A stretch of DNA of 64,000 bases from CBDCME01 sp965218865 (GTDB lineage: Bacteria > Pseudomonadota > Alphaproteobacteria > JAAXGF01), in the NCBI GenBank assembly GCA_965218865.1, contig CBDCME010000063.1:9234-73233 (forward strand), in the 5' to 3' direction. Shown piece after piece: positions 18,636-27,527 of this stretch. Made by a program: the position numbers and the translations under genes. A model generated the notes under the pieces. The model had not been told where the DNA came from, did not search any database, and saw only the letters and a program-made list of their open reading frames with translations. Within the stretch, counting starts at the first letter, position 1. The number at the start of each line of letters is the position of its first letter.

Positions 18636-19687
18636 AAGATGATCCCGTGGGATCCGTCCACGGCAAGGTTGGCGACAGCCTGTCCGACCAATTCCCGAAG
18701 GATTTCCGCCGTCGGCTGTTCCCGGCTCACCATGCCGACGCTTTGGCCCGCCATCAGCGATCCGTTTTCGACGTCGCCATCGACGACGGCGCGCCGAAGC
18801 GCCCCGGCCCAAAAATGTTCGATGATCAGCTGTGCCTCTTTTTGAGTTAGTTCGCCCTGGCGAAAGCGGGCCAGGGTGTCGGCTTGAACCTCGAGGAACC
18901 GCTTCGACGCCTGATTGGCCAGGGCCCGCACCGGTATGACCGGAAACTGGGGGTCGAGCTGAACCGAAAGCTGGGCGTCACGGGCGTTGGCGCGGACGAA
19001 CGCTTGCTTGAACCGGGCGTGGGCGATCGACTCGCTGGCGCAAACGAAGCAGGTGCCGAGCTGACAGCCAGCGGCCCCCATCCGCAGGTAGGTCGCGATG
19101 GCCTCGCCGCGGCCGATTCCGCCGGCGACGAAGACGGGGACGTTGCGCAGATGTGGGAGGATTTCCTGGGCCAGGACGGCGGTCGAGACGGGACCGGTGT
19201 GCCCCCCCGCCTCCATCCCTTCGATGACGATCGCGTCGGCGCCGGAGCGGACGAGCTTGCGCGCCACCCCGAAGGTCGAGGCAAAGCACACGACCTTGGC
19301 CCCGTTCGACTTGATGCGGGCGATGGCCTCGCGCCGCGGGAGACCGCCGGCGAGGACGACATGGCCGACGTCGTGTTCGCCGCAGACGTCGATCAATTCG
19401 CCCAATCGGGGATGCATCGTGATCAAGTTGACGCCGAAGGGACGGTCGGTAAGCCGGTAGGTTTCGCCGATCTCCCGGCCCAACTCGTCCGGGCCCATCG
19501 GCCCCGAGGCAATGACGCCGAATCCGCCCCCGTTCGAGATCGCCGAAACCAGGTGGCGCTCCGACACCCAGGTCATGGCGCCGCCCATGATCGCGACCTC
19601 GCAACCGAGGAAATCACAACCCCGCCGCCACAACTCCGCAAGTCGTTCCCTGGCCGCGTCCTTTCCCGTGGAATCAGGGGGAGTCAA
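18632..19687 (-). CDS. Nitronate monooxygenase-like flavoprotein
   Basis: This FMN-binding TIM barrel belongs to the nitronate monooxygenase / FabK-like family. Its features are AIMGGAMTWVSERHLVSAISN, GGGFGVIASGPM, the phosphate-binding ADAIVIEGMEAGGHTG and VFVAGGIGRGEAIATYLRMG. Family members oxidise alkyl nitronates or act as enoyl reductases; the substrate here is not evident. It lies between lysC and ptsP, overlapping both. No ATG fits: TTG 19687 or TTG 19633 are candidates, so the N-terminus is uncertain and a small error in this stretch is possible. Confidence 0.8.
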   Translation of the reverse strand: MTPPDSTGKDAARERLAELWRRGCDFLGCEVAIMGGAMTWVSERHLVSAISNGGGFGVIASGPMGPDELGREIGETYRLTDRPFGVNLITMHPRLGELIDVCGEHDVGHVVLAGGLPRREAIARIKSNGAKVVCFASTFGVARKLVRSGADAIVIEGMEAGGHTGPVSTAVLAQEILPHLRNVPVFVAGGIGRGEAIATYLRMGAAGCQLGTCFVCASESIAHARFKQAFVRANARDAQLSVQLDPQFPVIPVRALANQASKRFLEVQADTLARFRQGELTQKEAQLIIEHFWAGALRRAVVDGDVENGSLMAGQSVGMVSREQPTAEILRELVGQAVANLAVDGSHGIIL

Positions 19688-20894
19688 GGCCGTACGCCGT
19701 ATGCAGGGCGCGGAGCGCCAATTCACAATACTCCTCGGCGATCAGGACGCTGATCTTGATCTCCGAGGTGGCGATCACCTTGATGTTGATGGACTTCTCG
19801 GCCAGGGCCCGGAACATGCGGGTGGCGACGCCGGCGTGGCTGCGCATGCCGACCCCGATGACCGAAACCTTGACGACCCCCGGGTCGGGCACGACCTCGC
19901 GGAAGGCGAGTTCGTCCCGCGCCGTCTCCAGGACCTCGGTGGCCCTGTCGACGTCGCTCTTGCCGACCGTGAAGGTCAGGTCGGTGCTGCGGCCGTCCTC
20001 GGAAATGTTCTGCACGATCATGTCGACGTTCACGTTGGCGTCGGCCAGGGGACCGAAAACCGCGGCCGCGATACCCGGCCGGTCGGGAACCTGAACCAGC
20101 GTGATTTGGGCCTCGTCGCGGCTGTAGGCAATCCCGCTTACGATATGCTGTTCCACCAGATCGTCCTCGTCCACCAGAAGCGTGCCCGGGGTGTCGCTGA
20201 AGCTCGACAGCACCTGCAATCGAACGTGGTGCTTCATGGCCAGTTCGACGGCGCGGGTCTGCAGGACCCTTGCCCCCAACGACGCCATTTCCAACATTTC
20301 TTCGTAAGTGATCTTATCAAGCTTGCGCGCCTTCGCAACGATTCGCGGATCGGCTGTGAAGACTCCCTCGACGTCGGTGAAAATATCGCAGCGATCGGCG
20401 TTCAAGGCGGCGGCCATGGCCACCGCGGTGGTGTCCGAACCGCCCCGCCCCAACGTCGTCAGGCGACCGTCGGAACCCAGGCCCTGGAAGCCGGCGACCA
20501 CGGCCACCACGCCCTGGTCGAGGCGTTCGACGATCGCCTCGCAGCCGATCGATTCTATGCGGGCTCGGCCATGGGCGTCGTCGGTGCCCAACGGCAGTTG
20601 CCAGGCCACCCACGAACGCGCCGGAACGCCGGCGTCCTGGAGGGCCAGGGCGCATAGGCCGCTGCTGATCTGCTCGCCGCAGCCGAGGACCGAATCGTAT
20701 TCGCGCAGGTCGTGCAGCGGCGCCACCTCGCGGACCCTTTGGGCGAGCGCGTCGGTGTCGCCGGCCATCGCCGAGACCACCACGACGACCTCGTGGCCAG
20801 CATCGACCTCGGTCTTGACCCGTTGCGCCACGACTCTGAGGCGGTCGACATCGGCCAGGGAGGTACCGCCGAACTTCTGTACGATTCGCGCCAT
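19674..20894 (-). CDS. lysC: Aspartate kinase
   Basis: This 406-residue protein begins MARIVQKFGGTSLADVDRLR with the K-F-G-G-T-S kinase motif. It continues with the amino-acid kinase core (TTLGRGGSDTTAVAMAAAL, CDIFTDVEGVFTADPRIV) and ends with two ACT regulatory domains (ITLVQVPDRPGIAAAVFGPL, and VSVIGVGMRSHAGVATRMF to the end). It phosphorylates aspartate at the head of lysine, threonine and methionine synthesis, and the ACT pair is the feedback site. ATG 20894 is the family start. It is divergent from ubiG across about 165 bp. Confidence 0.97.
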   Translation of the reverse strand: MARIVQKFGGTSLADVDRLRVVAQRVKTEVDAGHEVVVVVSAMAGDTDALAQRVREVAPLHDLREYDSVLGCGEQISSGLCALALQDAGVPARSWVAWQLPLGTDDAHGRARIESIGCEAIVERLDQGVVAVVAGFQGLGSDGRLTTLGRGGSDTTAVAMAAALNADRCDIFTDVEGVFTADPRIVAKARKLDKITYEEMLEMASLGARVLQTRAVELAMKHHVRLQVLSSFSDTPGTLLVDEDDLVEQHIVSGIAYSRDEAQITLVQVPDRPGIAAAVFGPLADANVNVDMIVQNISEDGRSTDLTFTVGKSDVDRATEVLETARDELAFREVVPDPGVVKVSVIGVGMRSHAGVATRMFRALAEKSINIKVIATSEIKISVLIAEEYCELALRALHTAYGLDSP

Positions 20895-21060
20895 CTCGGG
20901 GATCCGGAAGTTGCCGTTGGCGCCAGCATAGGGTGGCCGGTCGGGGGCGCAACCGTCGAATTCCAAAACCGCGCCCGCGCCCGCCGCCGGAACGCGGGTC
21001 CACCACCCTCGTTTTGGCACGGTTGACGTTTCGACCCCGCGGCCCGACCATGCGGGCAGG

Positions 21061-21810
21061 ATGACCGTCACGACCCCCAAGACACCCGCCCCCCCTGGCA
21101 CCGTGGACCCGGCCGAGATCGCGCGTTTCGCGGCGTTGGCCGAGGAATGGTGGCTCCCGGACGGCAAGATGCGGCCGATCCACCGGCTCAACCCGACCCG
21201 AATCGCCTTCCTCCGCGACCGAGCCTGCGCCCATTTCGGCCGCGACCCCGAGACCGAAAAACCCTTGCGGAACCTCTCCCTGATCGACGTCGGCTGCGGC
21301 GGCGGCCTGCTCAGCGAGCCGATGGCGCGACTGGGCGCGAACACGGTCGGGATCGACGCCGCGGCGGACGCCGTCGCGGTCGCCGCCCGCCACGCCGGCG
21401 ATCTTGCGATCGATTACCGCCACGCCGCGGTCGAGGACGTCGCCGGCGAGCGCTTCGACATCGTATTGGCGATGGAAATCATCGAGCACGTCGGCGACCG
21501 CGAGGCCTTCCTCGCCGCCCTCGCCGAACTGCTCAAGCCGGGCGGCCTGATCGTGCTCGCGACGATCAACCGAACCCCCCAATCCTTCGCCCTGGCGATC
21601 GTCGCCGCCGAGTATATTTTCGGCTGGCTCCCCCGCGGCACCCACCAATGGGACAAATTCGTCCGCCCCGCCGAGCTCGCCCGCGGCTTGCGCCACAACG
21701 GCGTCACAGTCAGCGAAATCACCGGCGTCCGCTACGACCCCTTCGCCGACACCTGGCACTTGAGCCCCAACGTCACCGTCAACTTCATCCTCGCCGGGTC
21801 GAAGAGCTGA
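21061..21810 (+). CDS. ubiG: Ubiquinone O-methyltransferase UbiG
   Basis: This 249-residue SAM-dependent methyltransferase starts with the UbiG pattern ARFAALAEEWWLPDGKMRPI and HRLNPTRIAFLRDR. It has motif I LIDVGCGGGLLSEPMARLG and then VLAMEIIEHVGDREAFLAAL, and ends with YDPFADTWHLSPNVTVNFIL. It performs both O-methylations in ubiquinone synthesis. The divergent ubiG/lysC arrangement is common in alphaproteobacteria and supports the call. Intact. Confidence 0.96.
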   Translation: MTVTTPKTPAPPGTVDPAEIARFAALAEEWWLPDGKMRPIHRLNPTRIAFLRDRACAHFGRDPETEKPLRNLSLIDVGCGGGLLSEPMARLGANTVGIDAAADAVAVAARHAGDLAIDYRHAAVEDVAGERFDIVLAMEIIEHVGDREAFLAALAELLKPGGLIVLATINRTPQSFALAIVAAEYIFGWLPRGTHQWDKFVRPAELARGLRHNGVTVSEITGVRYDPFADTWHLSPNVTVNFILAGSKS

Positions 21811-21954
21811 AGGGGATCTATCCAAACTGGCGCCCCGAACTCCGCCCTAGGGTACGGATTAGTGGCTGAGCGGCGTTGGCGCCATCAGGCGTGTTGGACG
21901 GCGAATCTGGCATTGAAACTGGGGTAGAGGTAACGTATATGTTACTGACCATAA

Positions 21955-22380
21955 ATGATCGAGATCAAGGAATACATCGACGCCAGAGGGCGCAGCCCTT
22001 ACGCCAAGTGGTTCAACCGGCTCAATGCCCGCGCGGCGGCCAAGGTGGCGACGGCCCTGGTCCGTATGGGGCAAGGCAAGCTTTCCAACACCAAGCGCGT
22101 CGGGGCCGGTGTCTCCGAGTACCGGGTAGATCCCGGCTACCGGGTCTATTTTGGCAAGGAAGGAGAGGTCCTCATCATCCTGCTCGGCGGCGGCACCAAG
22201 GAGCGCCAGCAGAAGGATATCGAGGCCGTCCAGGACCTTTGGCGGGAGAGCGCAAGCGACAGGAGGAGTCATGGCCCTGACACGAGACTTCAAGGAGACG
22301 ATCAAGGCCCGGGTCGAGCGCGATCCGGCTTTCCGCGAGGAATTGCTCAGGGAGGGCCTCAAGTGCCTGATTTCCGGTGA
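21955..22380 (+). CDS. RelE/HigB-like addiction-module toxin with frameshifted C-terminus
   Basis: The first 95 or so residues match the addiction-module killer type: IEIKEYIDARGRSPYAKWFN, TKRVGAGVSEYRVDPGYRVY, FGKEGEVLIILLGGGTKERQ, then KDIEAVQDLWRE. Beyond that the frame runs 110 bases into the antitoxin gene with no family resemblance. The neighbouring frame continues RKRQEESWP and stops at 22280, four codons past the antitoxin ATG at 22271. That would be a natural compact overlap, so one base is probably missing near 22250. It would be an mRNA-cleaving toxin if read correctly. Confidence 0.75.
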   Translation: MIEIKEYIDARGRSPYAKWFNRLNARAAAKVATALVRMGQGKLSNTKRVGAGVSEYRVDPGYRVYFGKEGEVLIILLGGGTKERQQKDIEAVQDLWRESASDRRSHGPDTRLQGDDQGPGRARSGFPRGIAQGGPQVPDFR

Positions 22381-22588
22381 CGTGGACACCGGCAAAGCGG
22401 TCCTTCGCGATTACGTCAACGCCACAATTGGCTTTGAGGCGTTGGCTGGCCTCACCGACAAGTCGCCCAAGAGCCTCATGCGCATGTTCGGTCCCAAGGG
22501 GAACCCCCAGGCCCGCAACCTGTTTGAGGTCATCGGTTGCCTCTTGAAACGCGAAGGCCTTCACTTCGAGATCCGGGCCGTGAAGTAA
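22271..22588 (+). CDS. Addiction-module antidote protein (HigA-like)
   Basis: This protein of about 105 residues (MALTRDFKETIKARVERDPA, then FREELLREGLKCLISGDVDT) has a putative helix-turn-helix (FEALAGLTDKSPKSLMRMFG) and ends GLHFEIRAVK. It belongs to the antidote type that pairs with the toxin directly upstream. GGAGG lies just before the ATG at 22271, inside the toxin frame. It should bind toxin and promoter DNA. The promoter would be the AT-rich stretch before 21955. Confidence 0.85.
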   Translation: MALTRDFKETIKARVERDPAFREELLREGLKCLISGDVDTGKAVLRDYVNATIGFEALAGLTDKSPKSLMRMFGPKGNPQARNLFEVIGCLLKREGLHFEIRAVK

Positions 22589-22737
22589 ACATCCTCGCCG
22601 GGAACTGATGGTGGTCCGATCAAAGTAAGGAAGAAAACCAGATTTCCGCTATGGCGCGCTTGGGCAAGCTGACGGCTCGGCGGGCAAGGATCTATTAAGT
22701 CCGGCGTGACAGCTTCGGACAAGCGGCCCCGGGATCG

Positions 22738-22758
22738 AATTCACAATAAATTCACAAT
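22738..22758. promoter_or_regulatory. Two AATTCACAAT direct repeats before purU
   Basis: AATTCACAAT occurs at 22738-22747 and again at 22749-22758, so like faces are 11 bases (one helical turn) apart, and they end just before the purU start. This is the pattern of a tandem operator or activator site, or a leader-specific regulator site. The function is inferred from position only. Confidence 0.45.
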
Positions 22759-22764
22759 GTAGTA

Positions 22765-23622
22765 ATGCGAATGCCGGTACCTGAATTCATTCTGACGCTG
22801 AGATGCCCCGACCGACCCGGCATTCTTGCGAGCGTCACCGGTTATCTGGCCGCCAAGGGCGCGGATATTCGTGACGCCTCTCAATACGGTGACCCGGAAA
22901 CCGAGATCTTTTTCATCCGCATGCATATCATCTCCCCCAAGGCGACCAGGGATGAACTCGAGGATGGTTTCACGCCGGTGGCGAGAGACCTCGGTTTGAC
23001 CTGGGTGCTCCATGACATGTCACGGAATTGCCGGGTATTGATCGCGGTTTCGAAGCACGGCCACTGTCTCGTGGATCTGCTTCACCGGACAAGTGTTGGA
23101 GGGTTACCCATGGAAGTCGTGGGAGTCGTCTCCAACCACGCGGACATGCGGTCTCTCGTCGAGTGGTATAGCTTACCGTACTGGCATCTCCCGGTAACCG
23201 GAGAAACCAAGCTGGAGCAGGAAGGTCGGATCCGTGGGCTGATCGGAGAGTTGGGAGCGGATCTCTTGGTGCTCGCGCGTTACATGCAGATTCTGTCGGA
23301 GGATTTTTGTTCGTTCCTGGCGCAACGATGCATCAACATCCATCACTCGTTTCTTCCGAGCTTCAAGGGCGCCAGCCCCTACACCCAAGCCTACCAACGA
23401 GGCGTCAAGCTCATTGGCGCGACAGCGCACTACATTACGCCACGCTTGGACGAGGGGCCCATTATCGAGCAGGACGTCCGCCGCGTGACCCACGCGGCAA
23501 GTCCCGGCGAACTGGTTTCCCTGGGCCGCGAGGTCGAGGCAAGCGTCCTTTCCCGCGCCGTGCGTTGGCACGCAGAGCACAGGGTGTTTGTCAGCGGAAA
23601 TCGCACGGTCATCCTACATTAG
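22765..23622 (+). CDS. purU: Formyltetrahydrofolate deformylase
   Basis: This 285-residue protein has an N-terminal ACT-like domain (FILTLRCPDRPGILASVTGY). A formyltransferase-fold hydrolase domain follows, with catalytic Asn/His in CINIHHSFLPSF and Asp in HYITPRLDEGPIIEQD. It hydrolyses 10-formyl-THF to formate and THF, balancing one-carbon units. A link to the formate-releasing amide hydrolase genes 38 kb away is only speculation. Starts at 22765 and 22771 are both possible. No strong ribosome-binding site is visible. Confidence 0.93.
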   Translation: MRMPVPEFILTLRCPDRPGILASVTGYLAAKGADIRDASQYGDPETEIFFIRMHIISPKATRDELEDGFTPVARDLGLTWVLHDMSRNCRVLIAVSKHGHCLVDLLHRTSVGGLPMEVVGVVSNHADMRSLVEWYSLPYWHLPVTGETKLEQEGRIRGLIGELGADLLVLARYMQILSEDFCSFLAQRCINIHHSFLPSFKGASPYTQAYQRGVKLIGATAHYITPRLDEGPIIEQDVRRVTHAASPGELVSLGREVEASVLSRAVRWHAEHRVFVSGNRTVILH

Positions 23623-23947
23623 CGCCTTCCCGTCTGCCATGCGTCCATGAACCCGAGCGGTCCACATGAACGGTGGCTTCATTGCGGGCTTGAATTCGCT
23701 GATCATGATTGAGAAAGCCGCGGATCATCCAAGGACGAAAAACGGTCGCGACCTCCCCCATTGTGTCGTCACATACGACCGCAATGTCGGGGCACGTTAT
23801 CAGTCGTGTCGCACGACCCGTGGATCCCTGAACGGTTGAGATGTACGCTTGGCCCGAGGCGCCGTTACCGCCGTCGGAACCGTTCCTTGGGGACCTGACC
23901 CCAAGGCCGAATAAGGGCGGATTTCGGAACAAATGGGGGAGGAAGCA
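23623..23947. other. Intergenic stretch without a recognised gene
   Basis: No supported gene, RNA or repeat was seen here. A minus-strand open frame crosses it but has no recognisable motif and overlaps the start of the TPR gene. Confidence 0.5.
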
Positions 23948-24520
23948 GTGCCGTTGAAACGGAGTATATTCGCCGCCGTTTTCGTGCTTTGGCCCGGGCT
24001 TGCCGGCGCTCAGACAGAGGTGCTGATGGAGCACTACCGCCAGGTCCAGGCGCTTTTTCGAGAAGGAAAGTACGCCGAGGCTATCCCCTACGCCAAACGC
24101 GCGCTCGAGATTGGAGAGAAAGAGTTTGGGCCCGATGATCCGGCGACCGCAAAATTGCTCGACGATCTGGCCATGCTGTACGTGGCGCTGGACCGCTACG
24201 AAGAGGCCGAGCCGCTCCTGAAGCGTTGGCTAGCGTTCCAGGAGAAATTCCATGGCCCCGAGCATATCTTTGTGGCCACGAGCCTCAACAATCTGGCCAA
24301 GCTGTACAGAGTTCAAGGCCGCTATGGGGAAGCCGAACCGCTTTACGAGCGCGCGCTGGCGATTTTCGAGAATGCTCTTGGCACCGAGCATCCGTACGTC
24401 GCCCAGATATTGGAAAACTACGCCTACCTTCTGCGCCAAACCGATCGCCTCGGCGAGGCGGAAAAAATGGATTCCCGCGCAAAGGCGATCCGGTCCAAGC
24501 ACGCCCAACAAAAACCGTGA
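23948..24520 (+). CDS. Secreted TPR protein
   Basis: A signal peptide (SIFAAVFVLWPGLAGAQ) is followed by about four tetratricopeptide-like repeats of the kinesin-light-chain style, each with the pattern Y-A-E-A-x-P-x-x-K-R-A-L and H/F-G-x-D/E-H-P spacing (for example YGEAEPLYERALAIFENALG). Such repeats form protein-binding superhelices. GTG 23948 is preferred because GGAGGAAG lies just upstream. It is followed by a second, degenerate TPR gene. The binding partner is unknown. Confidence 0.8.
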   Translation: MPLKRSIFAAVFVLWPGLAGAQTEVLMEHYRQVQALFREGKYAEAIPYAKRALEIGEKEFGPDDPATAKLLDDLAMLYVALDRYEEAEPLLKRWLAFQEKFHGPEHIFVATSLNNLAKLYRVQGRYGEAEPLYERALAIFENALGTEHPYVAQILENYAYLLRQTDRLGEAEKMDSRAKAIRSKHAQQKP

Positions 24521-24634
24521 CGGGACGCCATTGAACCGACGCCGCGCATCACCGCAAATTGCGGGGACAAGCGTTTGTCGGTACACCTATCGACACGTCA
24601 CCGGGCCGAGGATACGCGTCACTCGGGCAATTGG

Positions 24635-25147
24635 ATGCGCGAATTCGTGAGCTGTGCGGGGGGAGCCTGGTGCGCGGTTTGTCTGGTCCTCGCCGCCCTA
24701 CCCGTTGTTTCGTCCAAGATAGCCGCGGCTCAATCCGGTTTCCTAGCGGAACGAATTTACCGGATCGACGCATTCTCGTTGTGGGACCGATGCGTCCAGG
24801 CGGTCGAGTTCATGGAACGCGAGTCGGAGCTCTTTGAGAAGGAGAGGGTGTACGATCCCGGCTCTATCGCCATCTCCGTATTACTCGGTCCTGTGTCCGG
24901 TCCCGTGTCCTACATTCTCTATGGAATCTCGCAGGATTTCGGGCCAGACGATCCCGACACCGCGAAAATACTCGTTGTCCAGGCCATGATGAACGATCTA
25001 CTAGGACGGTTAGAAGAGGCCGAGCCGATTTATAAGCGTGCCCTGGCGATTGAGGAGGAGGCGTTCGGACCCGGTCATCCCTACGTCGCCCGGACTCTCT
25101 GCAGACTGGCCCGTCACTACAATCAGCGGCGCCGCTGTCCGAGCTAG
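24635..25147 (+). CDS. Degenerate secreted TPR protein, 3' end fused to foreign sequence
   Basis: A hydrophobic leader (AVCLVLAALPVVSSKIAAA) precedes a region that keeps about one and a half repeats resembling the upstream gene (FGPDDPDTAKILVVQAMMND, then LEEAEPIYKRALAIEEEAFG). The open frame ends in RHYNQRRRCPS, right where a lipid A acyltransferase scrap begins in another frame. The gene is therefore probably truncated. It may be a duplicate of the previous TPR gene that has decayed. Confidence 0.55.
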   Translation: MREFVSCAGGAWCAVCLVLAALPVVSSKIAAAQSGFLAERIYRIDAFSLWDRCVQAVEFMERESELFEKERVYDPGSIAISVLLGPVSGPVSYILYGISQDFGPDDPDTAKILVVQAMMNDLLGRLEEAEPIYKRALAIEEEAFGPGHPYVARTLCRLARHYNQRRRCPS

Positions 25148-25407
25148 CTTCACGTGAGGTCGACGATATCGTCGGTGAAATGTGGGAAAACCTCGGTCGT
25201 TTGGTCGGGGAAATGGCGCACCTTGACAATTTCCACATCGCGGAACACGCCGGGGTGCCAGGCGCTATTGAAGTGGTTGGGACTGAGCACATCGAAAACG
25301 CAATACGGTCCAAATCGCCGGTGATCTTTTTCTCCGGTCATATCGGTAATTGGGAGCTTACGGCGCTCACGGCGTCATTACTGGGAGGAAACGTGCATGT
25401 CGTATAG
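25125..25407 (+). pseudogene. Fragment of an LpxL/HtrB-type lipid A acyltransferase
   Basis: The frame reads LSELASREVDDIVGEMWENL, GRLVGEMAHLDNFHI, VEVVGTEHIENA-like sequence and SPVIFFSGHIGNWELTALTA, with the catalytic H-x4-E of the family (HIGNWE). It ends GGNVHVV at a TAG where relatives have VVYRA. Only about 90 of some 300 residues are present. Both ends are lost, the left into the TPR gene and the right into the next frame. It is a relic, not an enzyme. Confidence 0.8.
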
Positions 25408-25828
25408 CGCGCTATTGATGTGGCTCCACGACCTGTACAGAGGCATCAATTCAGGCAATTCCAACGAACAAAAAATACTCGATGGTCGGCAAACCGAAGA
25501 AATATCCCGAATGAGTCATGATGCCCAAGGCTACTTGGACAGAATCCAAGCACTAGCCACTACTGAAGGTTTCCAACTCACAATTGTCGCCATACCTGTA
25601 AGTATGCAAATAAACCATCCATTCAAAAACGAAATTTATCAGTCAATTCTTCAGGACTATCTTGGCTCGAAGAATGTCGAATTCATTGATCTTTTGCCGA
25701 GTTTTCAAAAGGACTATCAACAATACAACCGTGTTCCGATAATTCCGTTTGACGGTCACTATGACGCACATGGAAACGAGATTATGGCGGCCACGATTGC
25801 AAAGGATCACCTTCGTTGCACATTTTGA
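25397..25828 (+). pseudogene. AT-rich C-terminal fragment resembling an SGNH-type hydrolase
   Basis: This frame of 143 codons ends with VEFIDLLPSFQKDYQ and FDGHYDAHGNEIMAATIAKD. The D-G-H-Y-D-x-x-G-N pattern is the Asp/His block of SGNH hydrolases of the AlgX/acyl-ester type. The N-terminal serine block is absent, so only the back half exists. The stretch is clearly richer in A and T than its surroundings, which suggests recent acquisition. The assignment rests on that one block, so it is moderate. Confidence 0.5.
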
Positions 25829-26108
25829 TTCTTGATTTCCGATCCTTTTCGGTACCGTGGTGGCATTGGTGATATTCCCCTTAGGGATCGCAAAATTTTA
25901 TCCAGGTGATCCATTTTCCTGAATGATAGCAAGCCTGGATCAATGGAAGTCGAATGACCCCTAGGGGTCTACTCCGGCAGTTCAGATTCCGCCTGGTTCC
26001 GGCTGCTTTCTTGGGTAGAGCGGTCGAGGATGCGGTGGGCTTTCGATGGGCCATCTTGGCACCAACCAGACCGGCCTCACGGAGGGTGGTTTTTCCACGG
26101 AATTCCCG

Positions 26109-26525
26109 TCATCGCGCCACCGTGCAAGCGTCGTCGTTGACGCACCAGTCGTGCGACCAGCGCCGCATTTTATCGCCGGCTTTTTTATTGGCGGGGATAA
26201 CGCGCAATTGCCCGTGACTGACGTCGAAACCAACCAACCCCATGTCCCGGAGTTTCCTCACGGCGGTCCAGATTCGTTCCTCGCCGACGCCCGTCGCGGT
26301 TGATAGAGCGTGCGCGGTGAAGGCCTGGAATCCGATCTTGCAAACAATTTGCCGCAGCAGCGGATCGAGGTTGAGCTCGACTTCCGTCGTGGTCTCGTCG
26401 AACCATTTCAAGATTTCCTGGAGCGGCGCGTTGGGTCTCGGCACCTCCGGCGGCTCGGCGGTCACCGGGCCCGCCGCGATCAGGACCGCGACAACGCTCA
26501 CGCTCAGCGCACGAATTATCACCAT
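26109..26525 (-). CDS. Secreted winged-helix-like protein, family member 1
   Basis: This 138-residue protein has a signal peptide (VSVVAVLIAAGPVTAE) and then a compact helical region (LDPLLRQIVCKIGFQAFTAH). A helix-turn-helix-like segment follows (STATGVGEERIWTAVRKLRD, MGLV), and the tail is MRRWSHDWCVNDDACTVAR. Three other proteins in this window share the signal peptide, a central cysteine (I-V/M-C), the L-G/V-x-x-E/G-x-I-x-x-x-I/V-x-x-L helix pair and the RRW...C...D-x-C ending. It resembles an ArsR-like winged helix but is predicted to be exported. Its function is unknown. Confidence 0.75.
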   Translation of the reverse strand: MVIIRALSVSVVAVLIAAGPVTAEPPEVPRPNAPLQEILKWFDETTTEVELNLDPLLRQIVCKIGFQAFTAHALSTATGVGEERIWTAVRKLRDMGLVGFDVSHGQLRVIPANKKAGDKMRRWSHDWCVNDDACTVAR

Positions 26526-26782
26526 GCTTCGGCCAACATCTGTAATTCGCCGGCGAACATGAATTCGGCGGCAACGGCGCGGACAAGAGAATCCGCGCCC
26601 ATGAACCTCGGCAGCTAACCTGTGGTGCTCAAATTCGCGATTTTTCTTTGGCCAGACACGATCACGTGTCCCGGCTCGTATTTTTACGCAAACCCTTCAC
26701 CAACAAATATGATCCCAGCTAGGTCGATTCGCAAGGGTTTCGCCTTGAATTTGTCGCGAAATCAGAATTCAGCCCGAAAATT

Positions 26783-27412
26783 CTATTCCGGCGAGTCGGG
26801 AGTGGCGGCCGAAACCACCTCCGCCGGGTTTCCCCAGACACCGGAAAATACGAAGTCGCTCAAGAGTTTGCGTTGTCGAGGCGCGCGGTCGCGGTCGCCG
26901 AGAGGCGGGGGCGGGCGGGCCGGGTCGGCCGCGTAGCCGACGGCGATTCCGGTCACCGCCTCGGTACCGTCGGGAATTCGGTACAGCTCACGCGCCCGCT
27001 CGGGGAGAATTCCCGCCATCTGATGGACCAAAAGACCGCGCGCGGTCGCCTCCAGGCTCAAGCTGCCGGCGGACAGACCCAGATCGTGCAAGGCGCATCG
27101 ATTAGGCTCGTTGTTGCGCCGAAAATTAAGGTTCGCGAGGCCCAGCGCCAGAACCGCCGCCGCCTTGGCCCAGGCTTGGTTCGCGTCCACGAGACAGGAC
27201 AACAGGCGCTTGAATTCGACCTGGTTTTCCTTGCGCGCGACGATAAAGCTCCAGGGCTGCTCGTTGTACGACGAGGCCGCCCAGCGGGCGGCTTCGAAAA
27301 GTGAGCAGAGGTCGCTTTCGCTCACCGACCGCTCCGCGAAACCGTAAGGACTCCAGCGTTGAGCAATCAACGCGTGCACCGGGTGGTTGGGATTGGCCTG
27401 CTTGTCCATCAT
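26783..27412 (-). CDS. Nitroreductase-family flavoprotein
   Basis: This 209-residue protein has the nitroreductase pattern: IAQRWSPYGFAERSVSESDL, ARWAASSYNEQPWSFIVARK and LSAGSLSLEATARGLLVHQM, ending with AVTGIAVGYAADPARP. These FMN enzymes reduce nitro groups or other electron-poor substrates with NAD(P)H; the substrate is not predictable. It is a single gene downstream of family member 1, with a hairpin repeat on its other side. Confidence 0.88.
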   Translation of the reverse strand: MMDKQANPNHPVHALIAQRWSPYGFAERSVSESDLCSLFEAARWAASSYNEQPWSFIVARKENQVEFKRLLSCLVDANQAWAKAAAVLALGLANLNFRRNNEPNRCALHDLGLSAGSLSLEATARGLLVHQMAGILPERARELYRIPDGTEAVTGIAVGYAADPARPPPPLGDRDRAPRQRKLLSDFVFSGVWGNPAEVVSAATPDSPE

Positions 27413-27527
27413 CTGCTTCCCACTCGTCTGAAAATTGTATTTGGCGCCAAACTGGAGGTGAGGAAAATATAAGGCGCCATTCTCGCGTGGGCATACACCA
27501 AAGCCGAATTCTTAGCGTTGCTGACAG

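Noticed and set aside
20317..21825. 502-codon minus-strand ORF across lysC and ubiG
   Set aside because: It overlaps two well-supported genes and has only low-complexity composition.
23609..24034. 141-codon minus-strand ORF between purU and the TPR gene
   Set aside because: It has no motif and overlaps the start of the TPR gene and its ribosome-binding site.
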